A DNA stretch of 12,798 nt from Actinobacteria bacterium UBA912. GTDB taxonomy: Bacteria > Actinomycetota > Coriobacteriia > Anaerosomatales > UBA912. The stretch's first letter is position 1; each line of letters opens with the position of its first letter. The DNA is taken from positions 13,784-26,581 of the forward strand of contig DBEG01000131.1 in assembly GCA_002293965.1 (NCBI GenBank), in the 5' to 3' direction. The notes under the pieces were generated by a model. That model saw only the letters and a program-made list of their open reading frames with translations, was not told the DNA's origin and did no database searches. Both the position numbers and the translations under genes were made by a program. Shown here one piece after another: positions 1 through 6,851 of the stretch.

Positions 1-59
1 CGGTGGCGATCGCGTTTCTCGCTGGCGGACTCATAGCGCGAGTGATAGGAGTGGTTTAG
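1..59 (+). CDS. C-terminal end of a probable membrane protein (partial)
   Basis: Reading from base 3, 18 codons precede a TAG at 57-59. The encoded tail is strongly hydrophobic (Val, Ala, Ile, Leu, Gly with two Arg), like a last transmembrane helix. The TAG directly abuts the ATG of the next gene at 60, and that gene's ribosome binding site lies inside this tail, which supports a real, translationally coupled gene. Only the end is visible, so the family cannot be named. Confidence 0.5.
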   Translation, partial: VAIAFLAGGLIARVIGVV

Positions 60-203
60 ATGGCAGTAAGCAAGGCATGCTTGAATTGCAAAATGCCTCT
101 TTCGCAAAGCGCAGTACGATGCCCACGTTGCAATGCCTTGAACACACCAACCTGCTCAGGGACCTGCTCTAAGTGCGCTAAGGGCGCAGTCAAGAAAGAC
201 TGA
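60..203 (+). CDS. Small cysteine-rich zinc-ribbon protein, 47 residues
   Basis: The ATG at 60 follows AGGAG at 47-51 with an 8-base spacer, and the gene ends with TGA at 201-203. The product has seven cysteines: CLNC (Cys7, Cys10), CPRC (Cys21, Cys24), then Cys32, Cys36 and Cys39 (CSKC). The first two CxxC knuckles are spaced like a zinc ribbon and would bind one zinc. The last three cysteines could contribute to a second site, but a fourth ligand is not obvious. The protein has a basic C-terminal tail (AVKKD) and no membrane segment. Translation is probably coupled to the upstream membrane-protein gene, whose stop codon touches this start codon. Small ribbons of this kind often mediate protein-protein or nucleic-acid contacts, but its function is unknown. 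Confidence 0.72.
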   Translation: MAVSKACLNCKMPLSQSAVRCPRCNALNTPTCSGTCSKCAKGAVKKD

Positions 204-218
204 ACCGGGATTTACCCT

Positions 219-247
219 TTGCATCGACTTGTGCGCGGCAGTACGAT
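219..247 (+). promoter_or_regulatory. Possible sigma-70 promoter for the 293-844 gene
   Basis: TTGCAT at 219-224 and TACGAT at 242-247 are separated by 17 bases. The -10 matches consensus at four of six positions and the -35 at three. The predicted start of transcription near 254 leaves a leader of about 39 bases before the ATG at 293, and would make an ATG at 257 almost leaderless. Seen by eye only. Confidence 0.3.
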
Positions 248-292
248 GGTCGACGCGTGAATGTTCAGGCAACAAGAGAGAGGACCGGCACC

Positions 293-844
293 ATGTCAGA
301 ATCGACCAAAACCATGCAGCAGTTGACCATCTTGGGAATCGTTGCAGCGGTGCTACTCGTCGCGATCATCGGCATCTTCGTTTACCGCTCGCTGGCCCCG
401 ACCGAACCTCAACCAACCGAGCCGGTGGCTCAGGGAACCCAGACGACACCCCAGGGCCAGATGCCCCCGGGCGCGGATCAGGCACCTCAGGTCGAGTTCG
501 ATCCGGCTACGGCCCCGGTGGTTCCTGACGGACAGACCCCAGAAGAGTACGTTACAGAGTATTTGGAGCTTTGCTCGGCAGGTGAGTTCGAACAGGCATT
601 CACCATGCTACCCATAGCGACGCAAGCACGCTACGGGACCGCCGCCTCATTCGCCGAAACCCTGCGAAGCTACAACATCTCCGGATTCGAGGTATCGCCA
701 CAGCAGGAGAGCGGCGACCAGATAACAGTCGTCGGGACGCAGCAGGCTCAAGGGATAACCTTTCCCCACACGTGGACCTTTGTCCCGGGAGAGGGCGGAT
801 CATGGCTCGTGAAATCCCGGCAAATGGGCTCGGCGAGCCAGTAG
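293..844 (+). CDS. Membrane-anchored protein with C-terminal NTF2-like/DUF4878-like domain
   Basis: This is a 183-residue protein. One transmembrane segment (about residues 11-31) follows a short polar N-terminus. A Pro/Thr/Gln-rich linker (about 35-78) leads to a compact domain (about 81-178) that begins PEEYVTEYLELCSAGEFEQA. That helix, followed by beta-rich segments and Trp residues near the end, resembles the small NTF2-like or DUF4878 domains displayed outside the membrane, though this is a fold-level impression. The ATG at 293 was chosen because an AGAGG-type ribosome site (279-283) precedes it; the in-frame ATG at 257 has none. It ends 14 bases before dinG and is probably cotranscribed with it. 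Its function is unknown. The N-terminal anchor and linker suggest the C-terminal domain is extracytoplasmic. Confidence 0.8.
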   Translation: MSESTKTMQQLTILGIVAAVLLVAIIGIFVYRSLAPTEPQPTEPVAQGTQTTPQGQMPPGADQAPQVEFDPATAPVVPDGQTPEEYVTEYLELCSAGEFEQAFTMLPIATQARYGTAASFAETLRSYNISGFEVSPQQESGDQITVVGTQQAQGITFPHTWTFVPGEGGSWLVKSRQMGSASQ

Positions 845-858
845 ACCGTGTCTAGGGA

Positions 859-3747
859 ATGAGTGGTTCGCTAGCCAGATATCTTGCTCCGGGCACAGTC
901 CCAGACGTCATTCGTGCGTATAGCGAGCTGAGTGAGCGGGCCTCGAGTGCGGTCTTTGGACTCGAGGAAGAAGTCGTCATCGTCGACATCGAAACGACTG
1001 GGATCGATCCGGAGAGGGATCGGATCATCGAGGTAGCGGCCTTGCTTTGCCGAGGACCCGAGACCATCGACAGGTTCCACACCATGGTCGATCCCGGTCG
1101 GAGTATTCCCGAGGCCATCATCCAGCTTACTGGAATCGACACGTCGATGGTTCGGGGAGCGCCGTCTTCGGCGGAGGCCGCCTCGGCACTTGTCGACTTC
1201 GTGGGTGGCAGGGACGTGATCGCACACAATGCCGCCTTCGACCGAGAGTTCCTGCAAAGAGCGACTCTCGGTCGAGAGTTCGTCGAGCCGTGGCTCGATT
1301 CGGTCCGATTGACACAGATCGCGCTGCCTAGGCTGCGGAGTCATACGCTGTCTGACCTTGCCGCGGCCTTCGGCGTCCACACGCCCACCCACAGAGCTGG
1401 CGATGATGTGGAAGCGCTCGCTCGCATCTGGCGGATCGCTTTATGCGCACTCGACCTGCTGCCACGGGGGCTGATCCAGGAGCTCGCGACGGTGCTGGCC
1501 GGATACGATCCCAAGCTCTCGGCGACTTTGGCGCAGGTCAGCTTCCCTCAGAGAGTCGTCGCATTCGACCTTCGCGAGGAGAGGAAGCGCCTCGTCTTGG
1601 CGGACGACGCCGAAGCGATGCAGGACGCAAGAGAAGTCGAATTGCGGATTCCCAGCGAGACAGAGCTCGCAGAGGCGTTCTCCGACACCGGGCTGGCCGG
1701 CCGGATGTACACGAGCTTCGAGTCCCGCGCCGAACAGCTGCAGATGGCCCGCGCGGTCACAGAAGCGTTCGCCGAGGGGCGGCACGCCGCTATCGAGGCG
1801 GGCACGGGGGTCGGCAAGTCGTTGGCGTACCTGGCTCCGGCAGCGTACATAGCGCAGGCCAGCGGAGTCGGTATCGGCATCGCGACCAAGACGAACTCGC
1901 TGCTCGATCAGCTGGTGCACGGCGAGCTGCCGGCCCTGAGTTCGGCGATTGAGGCCGACCTCAGGTTCGTCTCGCTCAAGGGCTACGATCACTATCCGTG
2001 TCTTCGGAAGCTCGAGAAGGTTATGTCCGACCCGCAAGACATGCAGGCATCGGAGGTCGTCTCGGTCGCCACGCTTGCCTCTTGGACGACACAGAGCGCG
2101 TGGGGCGATCTCGATTCGGCCAACACCCATTGGACCACCGGCCTCAGGCAGCGGATATGTGCTTCGATAAGCGAGTGCACCCGCAAGAAATGTAGGTACT
2201 TTCCGAACCTGTGTTATCTGCACGGGACTCGCCGCAAGGCAGGGAAGGCCCACATCGTTGTGACCAATCACGCGCTTCTTTTCAGGGATGCCGCAACAGG
2301 TGGAGGGATACTGCCGACGCTACGCCACTGGATCGTGGATGAGGCCCATGCCGCGGAGGCCGAGGCTCGTCGCCAGTTGACTCTCGAGACCTCTCATCGG
2401 GACCTGGGCGCCACGCTGGCACTCCTTCACACCAAGGGAAGAGGAGGTATCCTCGAAGGCGTTCGGCGAAAAGCGCTGCAAGCGACATCTGTGACGACCA
2501 CCGATCTGATCCACGCAGTAGACCTCCTTGAGGAGCGCATCGGGACAGCCATTGCGCTGACCGACTCGTTCTTCGATTACGTCAAGGATATCGGCGGGGC
2601 GATCGGAGATGCGGAGTACACCTACTGTGAACTCCGCATCGACGGTCGGATCCGAGAGACGAGGGAGTGGGCCGCGGTAGAAAGGGTCGGCGCGTCGCTG
2701 GCCAAACACCTGGGGGCCATCATCGAAGCCGGGCGCAACCTGGTGTTGCTCTTCGAGGAGGCCGGGCGGGATTTCTCCGAGACAGGTGCCGATGTTGCAG
2801 GTGCACTTTCGAGGATCGCGGGACAGCGCGAGGCGATCATGGTGGCGCTCACTGGCGAGCGACCGGACCTCCTTTACTACGCCGTGATCGACCGGCGACC
2901 GCACGTCAAGGCGGAGCGGCTTTGCGCCGCAAGCGTCGACGTCGGACAGATAATTGCCGAGGAGCTCTTCCCGCAAGCCGATTCGATGGTGTTCACCAGT
3001 GCGACACTGGCTTCCGGCGACGATTTTTCGCACTTCGTTCGCGGGGTCGGGCTCGACAGGCTGGGTCCGGCCGGTTTTCGCACAATCCGGCTGGACTCGA
3101 GCTACGATTTCGACCGACAGATGGCGGTGTTCGTTCCCGATGACATCCCGGAGCCCAATCGCCCGAAGTACAAGGAGTCGATCGAGGCCCTGCTCTTCGA
3201 CACACACGTCGCGATGGGAGGCTCGATCCTGACGCTCTTCACCAACCGCCGGGAGATGGAGGCGCTCTACAGCGCGCTAGCCCCGAAGCTCAAGGCAGAG
3301 GGAATCGCTCTGCTCGTGCAAGGCAAGGGCGCCTCGCCCAAGCGCCTGCGGGAGCAGTTCATCGCCGATGAGCAGACATCGCTTTTTGCGACCAAGGCTT
3401 TCTGGGAGGGGTTCGACGCCAAGGGTCGCACATTGCGAGGCGTGGTGATCCCGAAGCTCCCCTTCGGCAGGCCGGATCAACCGCTAGCCGCGGAAAGGGA
3501 GTCGCGCGAGGGTTCAGCAGCGTGGCGCAAGTACGCGCTGCCCGAAGCGATCATCGAGCTCAAGCAGGCCGCCGGGCGACTCATCCGCTCGGCCGAGGAC
3601 ACCGGCTGTCTGGTGATCGCCGACTCGCGGGTGCTGAGCAAGACTTACGGCCGGGAGTTCCTCTCGGCGTTGCCGGTCGGCGATGTCGAGGTGTTACCCG
3701 CCGAGCAGATCATCCGCGAGATCCGTGACCGCTTCTCGCACCTCTGA
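859..3747 (+). CDS. dinG: DinG-family ATP-dependent DNA helicase with N-terminal DnaQ-like 3'-5' exonuclease
   Basis: This is a 962-residue cytoplasmic protein in two parts. Residues about 38-200 form a DEDDh exonuclease: Exo I DIETTG with Asp43 and Glu45, Exo II HNAAFD at 123-128, and Exo III with His178 and Asp183. Residues about 285-962 form a superfamily 2 XPD/DinG helicase. It has Walker A AGTGVGKS (314-321), the DEAH box (494-497), TSATL (713-717), FTNRREM (794-800), KAFWEGFD (846-853) and QAAGRLIR (903-910). Cys381, Cys440, Cys445 and Cys452 are placed like the four Fe-S ligands of E. coli DinG, so a 4Fe-4S cluster is likely. Both exonuclease and ATPase residues are intact. The expected role is unwinding and trimming of DNA or R-loop structures in repair. 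The start is 14 bases after the upstream stop with only AGGGA abutting it. An in-frame TAG at 853-855 blocks any earlier start. The last 54 bases overlap the convergent WYL gene. Confidence 0.95.
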   Translation: MSGSLARYLAPGTVPDVIRAYSELSERASSAVFGLEEEVVIVDIETTGIDPERDRIIEVAALLCRGPETIDRFHTMVDPGRSIPEAIIQLTGIDTSMVRGAPSSAEAASALVDFVGGRDVIAHNAAFDREFLQRATLGREFVEPWLDSVRLTQIALPRLRSHTLSDLAAAFGVHTPTHRAGDDVEALARIWRIALCALDLLPRGLIQELATVLAGYDPKLSATLAQVSFPQRVVAFDLREERKRLVLADDAEAMQDAREVELRIPSETELAEAFSDTGLAGRMYTSFESRAEQLQMARAVTEAFAEGRHAAIEAGTGVGKSLAYLAPAAYIAQASGVGIGIATKTNSLLDQLVHGELPALSSAIEADLRFVSLKGYDHYPCLRKLEKVMSDPQDMQASEVVSVATLASWTTQSAWGDLDSANTHWTTGLRQRICASISECTRKKCRYFPNLCYLHGTRRKAGKAHIVVTNHALLFRDAATGGGILPTLRHWIVDEAHAAEAEARRQLTLETSHRDLGATLALLHTKGRGGILEGVRRKALQATSVTTTDLIHAVDLLEERIGTAIALTDSFFDYVKDIGGAIGDAEYTYCELRIDGRIRETREWAAVERVGASLAKHLGAIIEAGRNLVLLFEEAGRDFSETGADVAGALSRIAGQREAIMVALTGERPDLLYYAVIDRRPHVKAERLCAASVDVGQIIAEELFPQADSMVFTSATLASGDDFSHFVRGVGLDRLGPAGFRTIRLDSSYDFDRQMAVFVPDDIPEPNRPKYKESIEALLFDTHVAMGGSILTLFTNRREMEALYSALAPKLKAEGIALLVQGKGASPKRLREQFIADEQTSLFATKAFWEGFDAKGRTLRGVVIPKLPFGRPDQPLAAERESREGSAAWRKYALPEAIIELKQAAGRLIRSAEDTGCLVIADSRVLSKTYGREFLSALPVGDVEVLPAEQIIREIRDRFSHL

Positions 3748-4632
3748 GGGACCGAGAACCTCGATTGCACCCAGGTGCGCTACAACCTGACGAGCCAGCC
3801 ACGCGTGCCCAGCGAAGGGGACTTCGGCCAGCGAAGAGCCGTCGGCGGTCTGCGTGAGCACCTGGAGACCGGGCCACTCTGCCGCGGCGAGCTCGAGTCC
3901 GGGCGCGAGGCGCAACCTGGCAACCGGTAGCCCCTCGGTTGCCAGCGGGGAGTCGACGGGAGTCACGCTTCGTAGGGCGAAGAGCCCGCCGGTGACCCGG
4001 ATGTCGCAGATGCGGTCGAAGCGAAAAGTCCGCTCCGCCTCGGCATTTCGGCACCACGCGCGCAGGTACCAGGTGTCGCGGTCCCGCAAGGTGCCCACGG
4101 GCTCCACCGCGCGCTTCTGCGGCACGTCGCTACCAGCGCCCTGGTACTCGAGCTCGAGAACACGGCTGCTTTCGATCCCTAGCGAGACCCTCCGCAGCAC
4201 CTCCGCGAAATCTGGCGAAGCTGCCGAGGAGGCCATTACCATGCGCTCCACGTCCTCGATGGGAGCGTTGGGCGAAGACGCCGAGGTGAGCGTCGCGAAC
4301 AGCGGGTCCGCAGGGGGGACGCCGGCGATCTCGAGCGCTGCGATGAGAGCCGCCACTTCGGCGTAGGTGAGTCGGATCGGGCGCTCCAGGGCGGGCATCT
4401 GGCCGAACACGTCGACACTGGCACCATCCACGAGTACGGGGATGAAGCTCAACGGATCGCGCGGGTCGCCGCTGCAAAGCGAGAGCACGGTGAGCTCCTT
4501 GGCCAGAGTCTGCGGCGATAGGCCTGTTCGTTCCGACAACTCGGCGATGGGAATCGTGGTGTTGGGCGTAAGTTCGCGCATGACCGAAAGCACCCTCGTC
4601 AGCCGTTGCTGCCCGTCGATGCGCTCGGTCAT
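3694..4632 (-). CDS. WYL-domain transcriptional regulator, PafC-like (second of a pair)
   Basis: This is a 312-residue protein. An N-terminal winged helix (about 8-50) contains the helix-turn-helix IAELSERTGLSPQTLAKEL. A WYL domain follows at about 138-215 with Trp188-Tyr189-Leu190, then FRFDRI at 203-208, and a C-terminal WCX-type domain runs from about 235 to 312. WYL domains are thought to sense ligands such as single-stranded nucleic acid. Length and order match mycobacterial PafC, which works with PafB to activate DNA-damage genes. The ATG at 4632 overlaps the stop of the upstream WYL gene in an ATGA arrangement, so translation is coupled. A 50-codon upstream extension to 4782 is possible in frame but lies inside the upstream gene and reads as arginine-rich shadow. 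The TAA stop lies inside the dinG coding region. Confidence 0.88.
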   Translation of the reverse strand: MTERIDGQQRLTRVLSVMRELTPNTTIPIAELSERTGLSPQTLAKELTVLSLCSGDPRDPLSFIPVLVDGASVDVFGQMPALERPIRLTYAEVAALIAALEIAGVPPADPLFATLTSASSPNAPIEDVERMVMASSAASPDFAEVLRRVSLGIESSRVLELEYQGAGSDVPQKRAVEPVGTLRDRDTWYLRAWCRNAEAERTFRFDRICDIRVTGGLFALRSVTPVDSPLATEGLPVARLRLAPGLELAAAEWPGLQVLTQTADGSSLAEVPFAGHAWLARQVVAHLGAIEVLGPSEVREAVTDLADDLLGG

Positions 4633-5609
4633 GTCGTCACGCCCCGATGCATCTGGGCGACCTGCCGAAGACCTGCCTCGACGTCGCGGCCGATCTCCTC
4701 GGGGTGCACGATGGAGACGCCGGGCCCGTTCTCGATCACCCAGCGGGCCAGCCGCGAGCGACTGCGCGCATTCGTGTTCCACAGGCGCCCGCCATCCGGC
4801 GTGACATCGAGCGTGCCGCTACCTGCGGTCAGGTACTCGGCACGCCAAGCCTGTCCGGGGGCGATGGCGATCCTCACGTCGAAGTCTTCCTCGCCAAACT
4901 GGAACGGAAGCCTCACGTGGGATGAGATCGTGAAGTCTGCGGGAATCTCGAAGTCCGGGGTCCTCGGCGATCCGGCGTTGACGGACATGGACCGCATCAG
5001 CCGGATGGAGAACGTGCGGCGCGCAGAGATGTCCGCATCGAGAGCTACCAGGTACCAGCGCCCAGCGAACAGGTAGACGCCCCAGGGCTCCACGTTCCTT
5101 CGGCGATGCTGGCCCTTTGCCCCGGTGTAGTCGAAGGAGACGCGCTTGCGTGCGAGGATCGCATCGAAGAGAAGCGAGACCGCGGCGGACTCGTCGTCAA
5201 GAGCAGCCTCCTGTTGGCCGAGCGCAAGGGCGGGGTCCTCCGCGACCATCGATATCTTGGATAAAGCCGTACCCAGGGCTGCGCGGAAGGGAAACGACGG
5301 GTCATCGCCAAGCGTCGCCCCTATACTGCCGAGTAAGATCCGGTCTCCCGCCGAAAGGTGGATGCGCGGAGCGAAAGTGGCCTCAGCGTCAAGTATGTAC
5401 CTGCCCTCGGCGTCGGCTTCGATCACGAACCCTGCATCGACGAGCATCCTCTTGTCCCGCTCGAACATGCGCTTGAAGGAGGCATCTGATTGGCTGGAGG
5501 CCGCGGGGTAACCGTCTGCTTGATCGCGGATATCCTCGGCGGTGATCGGCTTGCGCGCGCTCGCCAGCACCAGGGCCAGATTGATGACGCGCTCTATAGG
5601 ATCGGGCAT
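4629..5609 (-). CDS. WYL-domain transcriptional regulator, PafB-like (first of a pair)
   Basis: This is a 326-residue protein with the same architecture as its partner. A winged helix occupies about 3-60 (PIERVINLALVLASARKPIT, then a recognition region ending FERDKRMLVDAGF). The WYL domain is at about 142-210 with Trp175-Tyr176-Leu177 and RTFSIRLMRSM, and the WCX-type C-terminal domain begins near 220. The ATG at 5609 has AAAGGA (5618-5623) eight bases upstream and lies about 22 bases after a predicted transcription start. A longer TTG start at 5654 would lie upstream of the -10 element and is rejected. In mycobacteria PafB and PafC act as a heteromer. Here there is no Pup-proteasome gene nearby and the neighbour is dinG instead, so orthology is likely at family level but not proven. 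Confidence 0.88.
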   Translation of the reverse strand: MPDPIERVINLALVLASARKPITAEDIRDQADGYPAASSQSDASFKRMFERDKRMLVDAGFVIEADAEGRYILDAEATFAPRIHLSAGDRILLGSIGATLGDDPSFPFRAALGTALSKISMVAEDPALALGQQEAALDDESAAVSLLFDAILARKRVSFDYTGAKGQHRRRNVEPWGVYLFAGRWYLVALDADISARRTFSIRLMRSMSVNAGSPRTPDFEIPADFTISSHVRLPFQFGEEDFDVRIAIAPGQAWRAEYLTAGSGTLDVTPDGGRLWNTNARSRSRLARWVIENGPGVSIVHPEEIGRDVEAGLRQVAQMHRGVTT

Positions 5610-5638
5610 CGGCGGAGTCCTTTCGGATGCAGGCTTCG

Positions 5639-5667
5639 ATTGTATCCGAGGCAACGTCGGCAGCCAA
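5639..5667 (-). promoter_or_regulatory. Probable sigma-70 promoter of the WYL regulator pair
   Basis: On the minus strand TTGGCT (5667-5662) and TACAAT (5644-5639) are separated by exactly 17 bases. The -10 matches consensus at five of six positions and the -35 at four. Transcription would start near 5632, leaving about 22 bases of leader that contain the AAAGGA ribosome site of the gene starting at 5609. Confidence 0.6.
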
Positions 5668-5711
5668 AGGAATAGGACGCGGCGCGGTGGATTTGGGACT
5701 GGTTAAAGCGA

Positions 5712-5741
5712 AACGAGGCGCGTGGGGGAACGCGCCTCGTT
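5712..5741. repeat. Perfect 11-bp inverted repeat (stem-loop) between divergent promoters
   Basis: AACGAGGCGCG (5712-5722) and CGCGCCTCGTT (5731-5741) are exact reverse complements around an 8-base loop. A U-rich tail is absent on the plus strand. On the minus strand the stem is followed by TTCGCTTTAACC, only loosely terminator-like. It lies upstream of both predicted flanking promoters, so it is not in either predicted mRNA. It could be an operator, a terminator for an unseen minus-strand transcript, or part of a small RNA. Confidence 0.55.
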
Positions 5742-5863
5742 CTATCGAGCAGGCGGGATCCGCCCCTGAGGGGGGGAGGAGAGGGCGGGTCGCCACGCTC
5801 GCCAACTAGTTTAGCAACGAATGTGCCAACATATAAATAGAAATCGTCGACTTTCGTATATTT

Positions 5864-5893
5864 TTGTTCCCAATAGGGACCGGGTGCTAACAT
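5864..5893 (+). promoter_or_regulatory. Probable promoter of the 5936 gene with extended -10
   Basis: TTGTTC (5864-5869) and TAACAT (5888-5893) are 18 bases apart, and TG at 5885-5886 adds an extended -10. The AT-rich stretch just upstream (about 5820-5863) could act as an UP-like element. The predicted transcript begins near 5900, about 36 bases before the GTG start. Confidence 0.4.
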
Positions 5894-5935
5894 GGAAGCC
5901 AGAAAAATCGTCGTGAATCTATCGTAGGAGGACGG

Positions 5936-6850
5936 GTGGACCAGAACAAGCCGAAGATCAGCAAGAAGGTCATCATAGCGATCGCCATAGCCGCCCTGCT
6001 CCTCGCCGCAGGAGGTGCCTACGCATACTTCGAGATACAGGAGAGGGATGCAGCCTTAGGTCGGCTCGCCCAAGCGACGGAGCTGCTTGCTTCGGCGGAT
6101 AGCATCGTGATCGACGTGGACACCGTGGTCAGGGGAGACATCACTCCTGAGCTGGGCGCCAATGCAAGTCAAGCGGCGACGGCATTACCGACGGCGGTTG
6201 ACGAGTTGCAGGAAGCCAAGGCACTCCTGCAGCGAATACAAGACGACCTTCCCGAAGATCGAGCCCAGGAGGCAGTCGCACTGATCGCATCTGCCGAAGG
6301 GCGCCTCGAGATGCTCGAGCACGCTCCGCCCATCCTGCAGGCCAACATCGTTGCCGCCGCCGCTCTAGAGCCAGCTCGTGCAGCGTGGGAACACGTCTCG
6401 GCAGCCGAAGACCTCAAGGACCAGGCAACAACCGAATACAACAGACTGACCAGGGCATCGGTGACGCGCTCACAGCAGCTCAACACCCAGGCCGAGGAAC
6501 GCTTCAAGCAGGCAGTCGAGCAATTCCGCCTGGCCGATGAAGCGTTTCCGGAGGCAGAGCTGACCAGATTCATCGCCTACATAGAGTCCAACCTCGAGAT
6601 GCTGGCCGTCTCCAAGAGAGCCGATGCGGCGTTCTTGGCGGGCCGAATCGCCGAAGCGAACACCCTTGCTGCGCAGGTGAACACGAAAGATGCGCAGATT
6701 GTCGAACAACTGAAGGCTCTGCCCGAAACCCCGGAGGCGGCGATCGCAGGTGCTTACGAGAAACTGGCTGGAGTAGCCACGGAAAGTTATTTCGAGGCGC
6801 GGGATCGGGTCACTAAAGCAGACGCAGAGCTGGAGCGGCTGGCTCAGTAG
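5936..6850 (+). CDS. Membrane-anchored, alpha-helical protein of unknown function
   Basis: This is a 304-residue protein starting with GTG, preceded by a strong AGGAGG (5926-5931) at a short spacing of 4. The cytoplasmic N-terminus (NKPKISKK) is basic, and one transmembrane helix (about 11-31) is rich in Ala, Leu and Ile. The remaining 270 residues are almost all Ala, Glu, Leu, Arg and Gln with few glycines or prolines, consistent with long helices or a helical bundle. Examples are DELQEAKALLQRIQDDL and SQQLNTQAEERFKQAVEQFR. No catalytic motif is visible. The positive N-terminus predicts that the helical part lies outside the cytoplasm. A structural or scaffold role at the cell surface is plausible but is not shown by the sequence. 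Its stop is one base from the convergent regulator gene's stop. Confidence 0.8.
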   Translation: MDQNKPKISKKVIIAIAIAALLLAAGGAYAYFEIQERDAALGRLAQATELLASADSIVIDVDTVVRGDITPELGANASQAATALPTAVDELQEAKALLQRIQDDLPEDRAQEAVALIASAEGRLEMLEHAPPILQANIVAAAALEPARAAWEHVSAAEDLKDQATTEYNRLTRASVTRSQQLNTQAEERFKQAVEQFRLADEAFPEAELTRFIAYIESNLEMLAVSKRADAAFLAGRIAEANTLAAQVNTKDAQIVEQLKALPETPEAAIAGAYEKLAGVATESYFEARDRVTKADAELERLAQ

Positions 6851-6851
6851 G

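Larger units (their letters stand above)
5610..5935. other. 326-base intergenic region between divergent transcription units
   Basis: No credible gene is present; the short open frames here lack ribosome sites and coding character. From left to right it holds the ribosome site and promoter of the WYL pair (5618-5667, minus), an 11-bp stem-loop (5712-5741) and a smaller GC-rich hairpin (5752-5764). These are followed by a G-rich run (about 5770-5787), a markedly AT-rich stretch (about 5820-5868), and a promoter for the gene at 5936. No tRNA-like T-loop was found. Confidence 0.6.

Noticed and set aside
257..292. ATG at 257 as start of the membrane-anchored protein
   Set aside because: It has no ribosome site, and it would add 12 polar residues before a start (293) that has one.
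1441..3207. Two long minus-strand open frames (about 276 and 295 codons) opposite dinG
   Set aside because: They lie wholly inside a gene with full motif support, lack family features and ribosome sites, and are typical shadows in high-GC DNA.
844..3747. Actinobacterial LexA/SOS box (GAAC-N4-GTTC) near dinG or the WYL pair
   Set aside because: Scanning by eye found no match near the starts of these genes.
5610..5654. TTG at 5654 as start of the first WYL gene
   Set aside because: It lies upstream of the predicted -10 element (5644-5639) and has no ribosome site; the ATG at 5609 has AAAGGA at ideal spacing.
5627..5809. 60-codon plus-strand open frame in the 326-base intergenic region
   Set aside because: It crosses a promoter and a perfect stem-loop, has no ribosome site, and its composition does not look coding.
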